A stretch of DNA of 64,000 nucleotides. It comes from Streptomyces sp. CB02056. Its GTDB lineage: Bacteria > Actinomycetota > Actinomycetes > Streptomycetales > Streptomycetaceae. How positions within the stretch are numbered: position 1 is the stretch's first letter; every line of letters starts with the position of its first letter. Where the stretch lies: the NCBI RefSeq assembly GCF_001905545.1, contig NZ_LIPD01000004.1, positions 62,001 through 126,000 on the forward strand, given 5' to 3'. The notes below the pieces were generated by a model. The model was not told the origin of the DNA. It did no database searches and was given only the letters and a program-made list of their open reading frames with translations. This document shows positions 55,282 through 63,844 of the stretch, piece after piece. Position numbers and translations under genes: made by a program.

Positions 55282-56064
55282 TCACCCCAGCTGGATCGAG
55301 CGCTTGGCCAGGCCCATCCAGAACCCGTCGATGACGCTGCGCTGGCTGTCCAGGTCGGCCTCGCCGGCGCCGAGGGTGACGAACAGCGGGGCGAAGTGCT
55401 CGGTGCGCGGGTGGGCCAGGCGTCCGGCCGGGGCCTTGTGCTCGAAGTCGAGCAGCGCGTCGAGGTCGTGGGCCTCCAGGGCGCGCCGGCCCCAGTCGTC
55501 GAACTCGGCCATCACCGAGGTGATCCGGCCGTCGTTGCTGAGCGCCCGCAGGTTGTGGGTGAAGAAGCCGCTGCCGACGATCAGCACGCCCTCGTCGCGC
55601 AGCGGGGCGAGCTTGCGGCCGATCTCCATCAGCCGCTGCGGGTCGAGGGTGGGCAGCGAGACCTGGAGCACCGGGATGTCGGCGTCCGGGTACATCTCCA
55701 CCAGCGGGACGTACGCGCCGTGGTCGAGCCCGCGGTCGGGGATGTCCTGGACGGGCGTGCCGGGGGCGCGCAGCAGCTTGCGCACGCGCTCGGCGAGGTC
55801 CGGCGCGCCGGGGGCGGCGTACCGGACCCGGTAGTAGTGCTCGGGGAAGCCCCAGAAGTCGTAGACCAGCGGGACGGTGGTGACGGCGCCGAGGGCGAGC
55901 GGGGCCTCCTCCCAGTGGGCGGAGACCATCAGGACGGCCTTGGGCCGGGGCAGGTCGGCGGACCAGGCGGCCAGCTCGCCCGGCCAGACCGGGTCGTCGG
56001 CCAGCGGCGGCGCGCCGTGCGACAGGTACAGGGCGGGCATGCGCTCAGGGGCCGCGGTGCTCAT
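55282..56064 (-). CDS. 4,5-DOPA-dioxygenase-like extradiol dioxygenase (LigB family)
   Basis: The 260-residue protein has LYLSHGAPPL with a metal His, VLMVSAHWEEAP with a second His, GLDHGAYVPLVEMYPDADIPVLQVSL and VGSGFFTHNLRAL, the pattern of bacterial DODA/YgiD enzymes that cleave catechol rings using a divalent metal. GAGGAGG lies 5 bases before the ATG at 56064. It is divergent from a MarR regulator, with two palindromes between them. Confidence 0.93.
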   Translation of the reverse strand: MSTAAPERMPALYLSHGAPPLADDPVWPGELAAWSADLPRPKAVLMVSAHWEEAPLALGAVTTVPLVYDFWGFPEHYYRVRYAAPGAPDLAERVRKLLRAPGTPVQDIPDRGLDHGAYVPLVEMYPDADIPVLQVSLPTLDPQRLMEIGRKLAPLRDEGVLIVGSGFFTHNLRALSNDGRITSVMAEFDDWGRRALEAHDLDALLDFEHKAPAGRLAHPRTEHFAPLFVTLGAGEADLDSQRSVIDGFWMGLAKRSIQLG

Positions 56065-56110
56065 GGCGTCCTCCTCGGGGCCGTTCGACCGGCAGGTAGT
56101 CCGACAGGTA

Positions 56111-56164
56111 GTTCAAATTTGAACCTTTACGGAACCGACGGTACACCTTCGTTCGAATTTGAAC
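56111..56164. promoter_or_regulatory. Two MarR-type operators between the dioxygenase and MarR genes
   Basis: GTTCAAATTTGAAC (56111-56124) is a perfect 14-bp palindrome. GTTCGAATTTGAAC (56151-56164) differs by one base. Their starts are exactly 40 bases apart, about four helical turns, as for cooperative binding of a dimer pair to both promoters. Confidence 0.85.
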
Positions 56165-56185
56165 AACAGGAGTAGGCTTCACCCC

Positions 56186-56662
56186 ATGTCCACACTGAAC
56201 GAACCCCGCTGGCTGGACCCGGACGAGGCGGCCGCCTGGCGGGGCTTCGTCGTCGCGAGCAACCTGCTGAACCGGCGGCTGGAACGCCAGCTCAAGGACG
56301 ACTCCGGACTCTCCCACCAGCAGTACGAGATCCTGGTGCACCTGTCCGCCGCCCCCGGCGACTCGCTGCGGATGACCGAGCTCGCCGACAGGCTGGTCAC
56401 CTCCAAGAGCGGCCTGACCTACCAGGTCACCCAGCTGGAGCGGGCCGGCCTGGTCGCCCGCCGCTCCTGCCCCAGCGACGTGCGCGGCGTCATCGCCGAA
56501 CTCACCGACCAGGGCCGCGAGGCGCTGCGCCAGGCCGCGCCCGGGCACGTCGCCCTGGTGCGCGAACTGCTGATCGACGTGCTCAGCCGCGAGCAGCTCG
56601 CGGTGCTCGCCGAGGGGCTCGGCGCCGTCAGCGCCCGGCTGCGCCAGGACGAGACCCCGTAG
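56186..56662 (+). CDS. MarR family transcriptional regulator
   Basis: The 158-residue protein has the MarR fold: LSHQQYEILVHLSAAPGDSLRMTELADRL, recognition helix SKSGLTYQVTQLERAGLV and the wing SCPSDVRGVIAELTDQG. Such regulators respond to phenolics and other aromatic ligands. It controls, by inference, the divergent dioxygenase through operators immediately upstream of its own start. Confidence 0.92.
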   Translation: MSTLNEPRWLDPDEAAAWRGFVVASNLLNRRLERQLKDDSGLSHQQYEILVHLSAAPGDSLRMTELADRLVTSKSGLTYQVTQLERAGLVARRSCPSDVRGVIAELTDQGREALRQAAPGHVALVRELLIDVLSREQLAVLAEGLGAVSARLRQDETP

Positions 56663-56775
56663 GACCGGCCCCGCCGACAGCCGCCACCCGGGCCCAGGGC
56701 CCGCACCTGCGAGTGGAAGTCCGCCCAATCCATCGCATCTGCGAATGCTCCGGCCACTGCTCGGGTACTCCTCCA

Positions 56776-56801
56776 CCCGGGCCGCGGAGCCGTGGCCCGG
56801 G
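56776..56801 (+). other. Hairpin just before the molybdopterin-type gene
   Basis: CCCGGGCC (56776-56783) pairs with GGCCCGGG (56794-56801) around a 10-base loop, and overlaps the GGAGG ribosome site by one base. It could limit translation of the following gene or serve as the terminator of the MarR gene. Confidence 0.4.
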
Positions 56802-56815
56802 AGGAGGGAGCACCC

Positions 56816-57277
56816 ATGACCCCGGCGAGACCCACCGTCCGACTGCACGGCCACCTCGACCGCCCCGCCGAGCTGACGGTGGCGCAGCTGCGAGCCCTCC
56901 CCGCCCGCCGGGTCGAGGTCAGCTTCGACTGCCGGACCGCGGGCGAGCAGCGCCACGGCTACGAGGGCCCGGCGCTGCTGGACGTGCTGCGCGCGGCCCG
57001 GCCCCGGATCGACTTCTCCGGCCGCAAGCAGCGGCTGCGCTTCCTGCTCTCGGTGGCCGGCGCCGACGGCCACCGGGCGGTGGTCTCCTGGGCCGAGATC
57101 GACCCGGACTTCGGCGGCCAGCAGATCCTGCTCGCCACCAGCATGGACGGCGCCCCGCTGGACGCCGCCGGTCCGCAGCTCGTCGTCCCCGGCGACCACT
57201 GCGGCGCCCGCTACGTCAGCGCCGTCACGGCCGTCTGGCTCGGCCCCCTCGGCGACCCGGCGCGCCCCACCGCCTGA
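56816..57277 (+). CDS. Molybdopterin-dependent oxidoreductase-like small protein
   Basis: The 153-residue protein resembles the solitary sulfite-oxidase-type molybdopterin-binding fold: RLHGHLDRPAELTVAQLRALPARRVEVSFDCRT, YEGPALLDVLRAARPR, and a C-terminal LVVPGDHCGARYVSAVTAVWL with a glycine-rich turn. Cys in SFDC is the likely molybdenum ligand. It is shorter than typical enzymes and may bind cofactor without a partner domain. GAGGAGGGAG precedes the ATG at 56816. Confidence 0.85.
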   Translation: MTPARPTVRLHGHLDRPAELTVAQLRALPARRVEVSFDCRTAGEQRHGYEGPALLDVLRAARPRIDFSGRKQRLRFLLSVAGADGHRAVVSWAEIDPDFGGQQILLATSMDGAPLDAAGPQLVVPGDHCGARYVSAVTAVWLGPLGDPARPTA

Positions 57278-57396
57278 CGCCCGGGCGCCCGCCTCGCGCG
57301 CGTGCGGCCCCGGCCCCGAGGCCGCACGCCGGAAGGGGCCGGACGGCGGGTCGAAAACACTCGCCGGAGCCGGGTTTCCGTGCCAACATGCCCCAT

Positions 57397-57915
57397 ATGG
57401 GGACGATTCTGCACGGCACCTTGGTCACGCTCCGCCCGGCCACCGGCGACGACATCCCGGCGCTGGCGGCCATCCGCGGCACGCCCGAGGTGTTCGAACG
57501 CTGGCGTGGCGGTGACGACCTGGCCGACGAGGTCGCCAACGACCTGGAGTCGCCCGGCACCGAGACCTTCGCGATCGACCTCGGCGGCAAGGTGGTCGGC
57601 GCCATCCAGTGGTACGCCAACAACGACGACGAGTACCGGCACGCCGGGATGGACCTCTACCTCGACCCGACGGTGCACGGCCTGGGCCTGGGCACCGACG
57701 CCGTGCGCACGATGGCCCGGTACCTGGTGCACGACCACCACTACCACCGGCTGGTGATCGACCCGGCCGCGGACAACCTCGCCGCGATCCGCTGCTACAC
57801 CAAGGTCGGCTTCCGCACCGTCGGCACCATGCGCCAGTACGAGCGCGGGCCGGACGGCACCTGGCACGACAACCTGCTGATGGACCTGCTCGCGGACGAA
57901 CTGCTCGAAGGCTGA
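57397..57915 (+). CDS. GNAT acetyltransferase resembling AAC(6') aminoglycoside acetyltransferases
   Basis: The 172-residue protein (or 175 from ATG 57388) has VTLRPATGDDIPALAAIRGTPEVFERW, VVGAIQWYANNDDEYRHAG, DLYLDPTVHGLGLGTDAV with the acetyl-CoA loop, RLVIDPAADNLAAIRCYTKVGF and the terminal RQYERGPDGTWHDNLLMDLL. The last two blocks are shared with the AAC(6')-I enzymes, which acetylate aminoglycosides at the 6' amine. Resistance activity is a plausible inference, not shown; a metabolic paralog is possible. The ribosome site is poor and a CCCCATATGGGG palindrome surrounds the start. Confidence 0.87.
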   Translation: MGTILHGTLVTLRPATGDDIPALAAIRGTPEVFERWRGGDDLADEVANDLESPGTETFAIDLGGKVVGAIQWYANNDDEYRHAGMDLYLDPTVHGLGLGTDAVRTMARYLVHDHHYHRLVIDPAADNLAAIRCYTKVGFRTVGTMRQYERGPDGTWHDNLLMDLLADELLEG

Positions 57916-58001
57916 GGCGCCCGCGCCGTCCCCGACATCAGCCCCGCGCCGCTGCCCGGCCGGTCCGGGGCCGCCCCCCGGCCTCAGCCCCGCGCCGTCC
58001 C

Positions 58002-59012
58002 CTACGGGCAGCCGCAGGAGCGCCGGACCACCAGCTGGGCCGGGAAGGTGCGGGCGCCCTGGGCGCGGCGCTCCGGCCCGCCGAGGACCAGCTCCACCGC
58101 GGCCCGGGCCATCTCGTCCTGCGCCGTGGTGACGGTGGTCAGCGCGGGCCCGGCGATCACCGCCTCGGCGATGTCGTCGAAGCCGGCCACCGCGAGGTCC
58201 TCCGGCACCCGGATGCCGAGGTCGTCGGCGGCCCGCAGCAGGCCGATCGCCTGGTCGTCCGTCGTGCAGAACACGGCGGACGGCCGGTCGGGACGGGCGA
58301 GCAGGGCGAGCGCCTCGGCGTGCGCCCGGACCCGGTCGAACGGCGCCGGGGTGAGCCGCCCCTCGGTGGGCAGCCCGGCCTCCTCCAGCGCGGCGAGCCA
58401 GCCGGCCGTCCGCCCGGTGACCGGGTCGTGCGGGCTGAGCGCGAGGGTGCCGCCGAAGCAGTGCACCTCGGCGTGCCCGTGCCCGAGCAGGTGGCGGACC
58501 ACCTCGCGGGCGCCGCCCTGGTCGTCCGCGACCACGGCGACGCCGCCGGTGCTCTCCGCCCGGTGGTGCAGCAGCACCACCGGGGTGCCGTCGGCCACGT
58601 CGAAGCCGGTCAGCCCGGGGGTGGCCGGGTCCTGGGTGACCAGGACCAGACCGTCCACCTGCATCCCGAGGAAGGCGCGGATGTAGTGCGCCTCGCGCTC
58701 GTCGGCGTAGTCGGAGTTGCCGATCAGCAGCAGCCGGCCGTGCTCGGCGGCGGCCTGCTCGACGGCGTGCGCGAGCCCGGCGAAGAAGGGCTGGCGGGCG
58801 TCCGGGACGACCATCCCGAGCAGGTCGGTCCGCCGCCGGGCCATCGCCTGGGCGACCCGGTTCGGCCGGTAGCCGAGCTCCTCGACCGCCGCGAGCACCC
58901 GCGCCCGGGTCGCCGCCGCCACCGGCCGCGGCCCGTCGTTGATCACATAACTCACGACCGCCGTGGACGTCCCCGCCACCCGCGCCACATCGTCCCGTGT
59001 CACCCTCGCCAT
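58002..59012 (-). CDS. LacI family transcriptional regulator
   Basis: The 336-residue protein has a LacI helix-turn-helix ([22 protein letters not shown]) and hinge ([14 protein letters not shown]), then a periplasmic-binding-type ligand domain ([86 protein letters not shown]). The ligand is probably a sugar. It is divergent from a DUF4436 gene and has no sugar transporter or hydrolase next to it. The ribosome site is weak. Confidence 0.93.
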   Translation of the reverse strand: MARVTRDDVARVAGTSTAVVSYVINDGPRPVAAATRARVLAAVEELGYRPNRVAQAMARRRTDLLGMVVPDARQPFFAGLAHAVEQAAAEHGRLLLIGNSDYADEREAHYIRAFLGMQVDGLVLVTQDPATPGLTGFDVADGTPVVLLHHRAESTGGVAVVADDQGGAREVVRHLLGHGHAEVHCFGGTLALSPHDPVTGRTAGWLAALEEAGLPTEGRLTPAPFDRVRAHAEALALLARPDRPSAVFCTTDDQAIGLLRAADDLGIRVPEDLAVAGFDDIAEAVIAGPALTTVTTAQDEMARAAVELVLGGPERRAQGARTFPAQLVVRRSCGCP

Positions 59013-59168
59013 GACCGTTGAGCCTACACAGCCCCTCCGACCAGCGTCTTTGCCGAGTCTCGGGCCCGCCCGATCGGCCCTCTGCGGTTGCGCCCCGGCC
59101 GCGGCCGCCCGGAGGGTGGCGGGACAGGCGGCACCCGCAGCCGCCACCGCCGACCGTGGAGCAGGCCG

Positions 59169-60131
59169 ATGAACAGGCCGATGGGCGCGCCGCCGCACCG
59201 GCGGGCCGTCCGGCGCACGCGCCCGGCGGCCCGGCCGCGGGTCCGCGTCCACGCCCGGGCGCGCGGCGCGGGCACCGCCCCCCGGCCGAAGGTCAGGCCC
59301 TGGCGCGCGTACGCCGTGGTGGCGGCGATCGTGCTGTCCGTCGTCGCCGGGCTGCTGCTCTACCTCGACGAACGCTCCAGCCGCGGCCGCGTCCAAGTGG
59401 TCGGGACGGTGCCCGGCCCGGACTTCCTGGAGGTCGACGTGACGCTCCAGCGGGTGGACGCGGCGGCGCAGACGCTCACCGCGAAGGTCCTGGTCCACCC
59501 GCACGGCGCCCTGGAGCAGCCGGACAGCCTGCTGGTCCCGGCCCGGGACGTGGTGCTGGAGACCACCTCGCTGGAGCAGACCGTGCTCAGGTACCCGGCC
59601 GGGCAGCAGGTCGCCTCCGGCGCGGTGGCGTTCAGCCTCCTCGACGGCCGGGTCACCGACTACCCCTTCGACCACTACCACGCGCTGATCGGCTTCCAGG
59701 CCACCGCCGGCGGGCAGCCCGTCCCGGTGGTGATCGGCGTGGAGGAGGCCGACCCCTTCTTCGTCTTCAAGCAGGCCGAGCAGCAGAGCGAGGGCGGCGC
59801 CGTCGTGGTGACCGAGCGGATCAGCCGCTCGCGCAGCACCTTCATCCTGGCCTGGTTCATGATGGCCGCGATGTGGGCGCTGGCGCTGTCCGTGCTGGTG
59901 GCGGCCTGGCTGATCGTCCGCCAGCGGCGCGGCATCGTCTGGCCCGCCCTCGGCTGGATGGCGGCCACGCTGTTCGCCCTGGTCGGCATGCGCAACGCCG
60001 CGCCCGGCAGCCCGCCGATCGGTTCGCTGCTGGACTACGCGGCGTTCTTCTGGGCGGAGCTGCTGGTCGCGGTCGGCCTGACCATGGTCGTGGTGCGGGG
60101 CGCCCGGATCGAGGGCGGGCACAAGGAGTAG
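59169..60131 (+). CDS. DUF4436 family membrane protein
   Basis: The 320-residue protein has a very basic N-terminal segment (residues 1-45), a membrane helix ([20 protein letters not shown]), an extracytoplasmic domain of about 160 residues ([35 protein letters not shown]), and three to four C-terminal helices. The order and motifs fit DUF4436. The function is unknown. GGAG lies 7 bases before the ATG at 59169. Confidence 0.87.
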   Translation: MNRPMGAPPHRRAVRRTRPAARPRVRVHARARGAGTAPRPKVRPWRAYAVVAAIVLSVVAGLLLYLDERSSRGRVQVVGTVPGPDFLEVDVTLQRVDAAAQTLTAKVLVHPHGALEQPDSLLVPARDVVLETTSLEQTVLRYPAGQQVASGAVAFSLLDGRVTDYPFDHYHALIGFQATAGGQPVPVVIGVEEADPFFVFKQAEQQSEGGAVVVTERISRSRSTFILAWFMMAAMWALALSVLVAAWLIVRQRRGIVWPALGWMAATLFALVGMRNAAPGSPPIGSLLDYAAFFWAELLVAVGLTMVVVRGARIEGGHKE

Positions 60132-60167
60132 CCCGGGCGCACGTGTCCGGCGGCCCGGCCACTCGGC

Positions 60168-60229
60168 TCAGGGGGTCAGAGGTTCAGGGGTTCAGGGGTT
60201 CGGAGGCTCCGAGGCTCAGGGGTTCAGGC
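60168..60229. repeat. Short GGTTCAGG-type repeats
   Basis: The gap between convergent genes consists of imperfect tandem GGTTCAGGG and GGCTCAGGG units. No function is apparent, though a weak bidirectional structure (CGGAGGCTCCG) is embedded. Confidence 0.6.
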
Positions 60230-60973
60230 GTCGGGCACGACCACCGTCAGTGAGGTCTCCTGGAGCCGGAAGCCCAGCGACTCGTAGACCCGGCGGGCCG
60301 GGTTGCCCTCGGACACCACCAGCGTCACGTCGGCGAGCCCGCGCTCGGCGGCGTCCCCGACGGCGCGGCGCAGCAGGTCGGCGCCGAGGCCGCGGTAGCC
60401 GCGCTCCGGGTGGCGGAAGACGTCGCCGATCCAGGGCAGGCCGTCGCGGTCGGTGAGGATCAGCCCGGCGACCACGCGGTCCTCGGCGTCCACGGCGAGC
60501 AGGCTGGACGGCAGCACCGGGCCGATGACCTCGCCCTCCAGCAGCGGGGTGATCCGCTCGGCCACCACCCGGGCGTCCTCGCCCGGGTAGAAGTCGACGT
60601 GGTCGGGGGCGAAGGCGGCCCGCCAGGCCTCGTACAGCTCCTCGGGCGCGCGGTCGCAGGGCACCGCGCGCAGGCCCTCGCGCAGCGGCGTCCCGGCCCA
60701 GTCGGCGGGCGGGGGGTCGGCGCGCAGGTCGCGGCGGAAGGTGTGGGCGTGCCGCAGCACCCGTGCGCCGTGCGCCACCAGCTCCTGCCCGAGCCCGGGC
60801 GGGCCGGAGACCACCCAGCCGGGCAGCTCGGCCCGGACGAACGCGGCGGCGTCCACCGACTCGTCCAGGACCTCCAGCAGGTCGGCCCAGGGCCGGCCCT
60901 CCCGCTCGTCCAGCAGGTAGCGCAGCACCGGCTCGCCGTCGGTACCCCGCCTGACCACCCAGTCCTCGGCCAT
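60224..60973 (-). CDS. GNAT family N-acetyltransferase, two-domain
   Basis: The 249-residue protein begins MAEDWVVRRGTDGEPVLRY and has a degenerate N-terminal half and a C-terminal GNAT domain (RVVAGLILTDRDGLPWIGDVFRHPERGYRGLGADLLRRAV, VVSEGNPARRVYESLGF). The layout fits tandem GNATs such as mycothiol synthase-like proteins, but the substrate is unknown. The start at 60973 has GTGGGGTGGG upstream; 60985 is possible. Confidence 0.88.
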   Translation of the reverse strand: MAEDWVVRRGTDGEPVLRYLLDEREGRPWADLLEVLDESVDAAAFVRAELPGWVVSGPPGLGQELVAHGARVLRHAHTFRRDLRADPPPADWAGTPLREGLRAVPCDRAPEELYEAWRAAFAPDHVDFYPGEDARVVAERITPLLEGEVIGPVLPSSLLAVDAEDRVVAGLILTDRDGLPWIGDVFRHPERGYRGLGADLLRRAVGDAAERGLADVTLVVSEGNPARRVYESLGFRLQETSLTVVVPDA

Positions 60974-61097
60974 GGCCCACCCCACAATCGCGTGATCGTT
61001 CGTCGGCGGCCATGTTCACCGAGGCCCCGCCGTCCGGCAACCGGTTATTTCCGGCCACCACCGCGTCGGGCCGGCACCGCATCAGGCAGTCACCGGG

Positions 61098-62192
61098 TCA
61101 GGCCACCACCGCGGCCCGGACGCAGAGCACGTCCGGCAGGTGGGAGACCAGCAGGGACCAGCTCTCGCCCTCGTCCCGGCTGCCGTACACGTCGCCGGTC
61201 CGGTTGCCGAAGTAGATCCCGGCCGGGTCGGCGTCGTCGGTGCGCAGGGCGTCGCGCAGCACGATGCCGTAGTGGTCCTCGCCGGGCAGGCCGTGGGCGA
61301 GCTGCTGCCAGCTGGTGCCGGCGTCGGTGGTGCGGAAGACCCGGCAGCGGCGGCCGGGCGGGATGCGGTCGTCCGAGCCGCCGAGCGGGAAGACGTAGGC
61401 GGTGTCGGCCCGGCGGGGGTGGGCGGCTACGGCGAAGCCGAACTCGGCGGGCAGGCCGTCCACGATCGAGCGCCAGCTCGCGCCCCAGTCGTCGCTGCGG
61501 TAGACGCCGCCGTGGTTCTGGAGGTAGAGCCGGTCCGGGTGGACCGGGTCCGGGGCGATCTTGTGCACGCACTGGCCGAACTCCGGGTACTGGCTCTCCT
61601 CCGGGAGGAACTCGGCGCGCAGGCCGGTGTTGGAGGGCTGCCAGCTGTCGCCGCCGTCCTTGCTGCGGTAGACGCCGCCGCTGGAGACGGCGACCAGCAG
61701 CCGCTGCGGGTCGCGCGGGTCGGTCAGGATCGTGTGCAGGCCCTGGCCGCCGTAGCCGGCGCCCCACTGCGGCCGCTGCGGGTGGTTCCAGAGCGCCTCG
61801 ACCAGCGCGAAGGTCTCGCCGCCGTCGGTGGAGCGGAACAGCGCGGCGGGCTCGGTGCCCGCGTAGACGACGCCGGGGGCCTCCGCCCCGGCTGGCTGGA
61901 GCTGCCAGACCCGGGTGAGCGAGGCGCCGGTGGACTCCGGGAAGCGGATGGCCGGCCGCGGGGGCTCGTACCAGCTCGCGCCGAGGTCGTCGGAGCGCCA
62001 GATCGACGGCCCCCAGTGGCTGCTGTCGGCGCCGGCCAGCACTCTGGTCCGGCCGTCGCGGCGGTCGACGGAGACGGAGTAGATCGCGTTCATCGGGAAG
62101 TGCGGCCCGCTGAACTCCCACGTCAGCCGGTCGCGGCTGCGGCCGAGAAAGAGGCCCTTCTCGGTTCCGACGGCCAACAGCACCTCGGTCAT
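61098..62192 (-). CDS. BNR/Asp-box beta-propeller protein (exo-sialidase-like)
   Basis: The 364-residue protein has at least six Asp-box motifs: SDDLGASW, STDGGETF, SKDGGDSW, SDDWGASW, TTDAGTSW and SRDEGESW, spaced as in sialidase/BNR beta-propellers. It lacks a signal peptide, and the catalytic Arg triad of sialidases is not evident, so it is most likely a non-catalytic propeller (WD40/YVTN/BNR repeat-like). Many homologs are annotated as exo-alpha-sialidases without evidence. It stands alone. AGGTGG lies upstream. Confidence 0.9.
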   Translation of the reverse strand: MTEVLLAVGTEKGLFLGRSRDRLTWEFSGPHFPMNAIYSVSVDRRDGRTRVLAGADSSHWGPSIWRSDDLGASWYEPPRPAIRFPESTGASLTRVWQLQPAGAEAPGVVYAGTEPAALFRSTDGGETFALVEALWNHPQRPQWGAGYGGQGLHTILTDPRDPQRLLVAVSSGGVYRSKDGGDSWQPSNTGLRAEFLPEESQYPEFGQCVHKIAPDPVHPDRLYLQNHGGVYRSDDWGASWRSIVDGLPAEFGFAVAAHPRRADTAYVFPLGGSDDRIPPGRRCRVFRTTDAGTSWQQLAHGLPGEDHYGIVLRDALRTDDADPAGIYFGNRTGDVYGSRDEGESWSLLVSHLPDVLCVRAAVVA

Positions 62193-62320
62193 GTCTCACA
62201 CCACCTGGTCACGAGCAACGGCCCCCCGGGACGGCCCCCGAGTGCCAGTGTCCCGCCGTCCACCAGTGGTCACATCTCGCCGCGCCGACCGTCCGGGGGC
62301 CGTCCGTGCCGGGGGTGCCG

Positions 62321-63844
62321 CTACCCCCGGCAGTCCTCCAGCAGCCGCAGCCAGACCTCGCTGATCGTCGGGTACGAGGGCACCGCGTGCCAGAGCCGGT
62401 CGATCGGCACCTCGCCGACCACCGCGACGGTCGCCGAGTGCAGCAGCTCGGCGACCCCGGGGCCGACCAGGCAGGCGCCGACGATCACCTGCCGGTCCAG
62501 GTCGAAGACCACCCGGGCCCGGCCGCGGTATTCGTCGGCGTACAGCGAGGCCCCGGCGACGGAGCCGATCTCGTGGTCGACGGTCCGCACCCGCAGTCCG
62601 GCGGCCTCGGCGGCGGCCCGGGTCAGGCCGACGGCGGCGACCTCGGGCTGGGTGAACACCACCTGGGGCGCGCCCGCGAGGTCGGCGGACGCGGAGTGCG
62701 CGCCCCAGCGCGAGGTGTCCAGCGGGCGCCCCTCGGCGCGGGCGGCGATCGCCGCGCCGGTGATCCGGGCCTGGTACTTGCCCTGGTGGGTGAGCAGCGC
62801 CCGGTGGTTGACGTCCCCGACGGCGTAGAGCCACGCGCCGTCCACACCCTCCGCGCCGTCCACGCCGAGCACCGTGCAGCTGTCGTCCACCTCCAGCCAG
62901 CCGCCCGGCTTCAGGCCGACCTGCTCCAGCCCGATGTCGGCGGTGCGCGGGGCCCGGCCGGTCGCGTACAGCACCTCGTCGACGGTCAGCGTCCCGGTCC
63001 CGCCCCGGCCGTCTTCGTGCTGGCCGTCCCCGCCCTTTCCGTCCCCGTTCCGGCCGTCCCGGGCGGCGAGGGTGAGGGTCACCGGCCCGGAGCCGTCCGC
63101 CCGCTCCAGCGCGGTGACCTCGGTGCCGAAGCGGAGGTCCACCCCGGCCGCCCGCAGGCCCTCCGTGACCAGCTCGCCCGCGAACGGCTCCATCCGCGGC
63201 AGCAGCCCGTCACCGCGGACCAGCAGCACCACCTCGGAGCCGAGCGCCCGCCAGGCGGCGGCCATCTCCACCCCGACCACCCCGCCGCCGACCACCGCCA
63301 GCCGCCCGGGGACGGTCTGCGAGCCGGTCGCCTCCCGGTTGGTCCACGGGTGGGCCTCGGCGAGCCCCGGCACGTGCGCGGGCAGCACCGGGCGGCTGCC
63401 GGTGCACACCGCGACGGCGTGCCGGGCGGTGAGCACCCGCTCGCTGCCGTCCTCGGCCTCCACCGTCACCGTCCGCACCCCGGCCAGCCGGCCGTGGCCG
63501 CGCACCAGCTCGATGCCGGTGCCCCGCAGCCACTCCACCTGGCCGTCGTCCTTCCAGTCGGAGGTGAAGGAGTTCCGCCGGGCCAGCACGGCGGCCGGGT
63601 CCAGCCGCCGGTCGCCGACCGCCTCCCGGGAGCCGGCCACCGCGCGGGCGTCGGCCAGCGCGGCCACCGGCCGCAGCAGCGCCTTGCTCGGCATGCAGGC
63701 CCAGTACGAGCACTCGCCGCCGACCAGCTCGGCCTCCACGATCACGGTGCGCAGCCCGGCGGCGACCGTCCGGTCGGCCACGTTCTCGCCGGTCGGACCG
63801 GCCCCCAGGACGATGACGTCGTACTCCTCGGCGGTGCTGGTCAT
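62321..63844 (-). CDS. Pyridine nucleotide-disulfide oxidoreductase (dihydrolipoyl dehydrogenase-like)
   Basis: The 507-residue flavoprotein has FAD motif VIVLGAGPTGENVADRT, the redox-active disulfide Cys45/Cys50 in GGECSYWACMPSKALL, an NAD(P) motif AVVGGGVVGVEMAAAW, LYATGRAPRT, YAVGDVNHRALLTHQGKYQAR and the C-terminal His-Glu pair in LWHAVPSYPTISEVW. A Gly/Asp-rich insert near residue 270 (RNGDGKGGDGQHEDG) is a local low-complexity expansion. ATG at 63844 follows GGAGG; the stop of the preceding gene overlaps it by ATGA. It could be a dihydrolipoyl, mycothione or mercuric-like reductase. Confidence 0.94.
   Translation of the reverse strand: MTSTAEEYDVIVLGAGPTGENVADRTVAAGLRTVIVEAELVGGECSYWACMPSKALLRPVAALADARAVAGSREAVGDRRLDPAAVLARRNSFTSDWKDDGQVEWLRGTGIELVRGHGRLAGVRTVTVEAEDGSERVLTARHAVAVCTGSRPVLPAHVPGLAEAHPWTNREATGSQTVPGRLAVVGGGVVGVEMAAAWRALGSEVVLLVRGDGLLPRMEPFAGELVTEGLRAAGVDLRFGTEVTALERADGSGPVTLTLAARDGRNGDGKGGDGQHEDGRGGTGTLTVDEVLYATGRAPRTADIGLEQVGLKPGGWLEVDDSCTVLGVDGAEGVDGAWLYAVGDVNHRALLTHQGKYQARITGAAIAARAEGRPLDTSRWGAHSASADLAGAPQVVFTQPEVAAVGLTRAAAEAAGLRVRTVDHEIGSVAGASLYADEYRGRARVVFDLDRQVIVGACLVGPGVAELLHSATVAVVGEVPIDRLWHAVPSYPTISEVWLRLLEDCRG

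Noticed and set aside
57391-57402. CCCCATATGGGG palindrome as an operator
   Set aside because: It is short, isolated and overlaps the start codons of the acetyltransferase; no flanking symmetry was seen.
61098-62192. True secreted sialidase
   Set aside because: Asp-boxes are clear, but there is no signal peptide and the catalytic arginine triad and nucleophile tyrosine are not evident.
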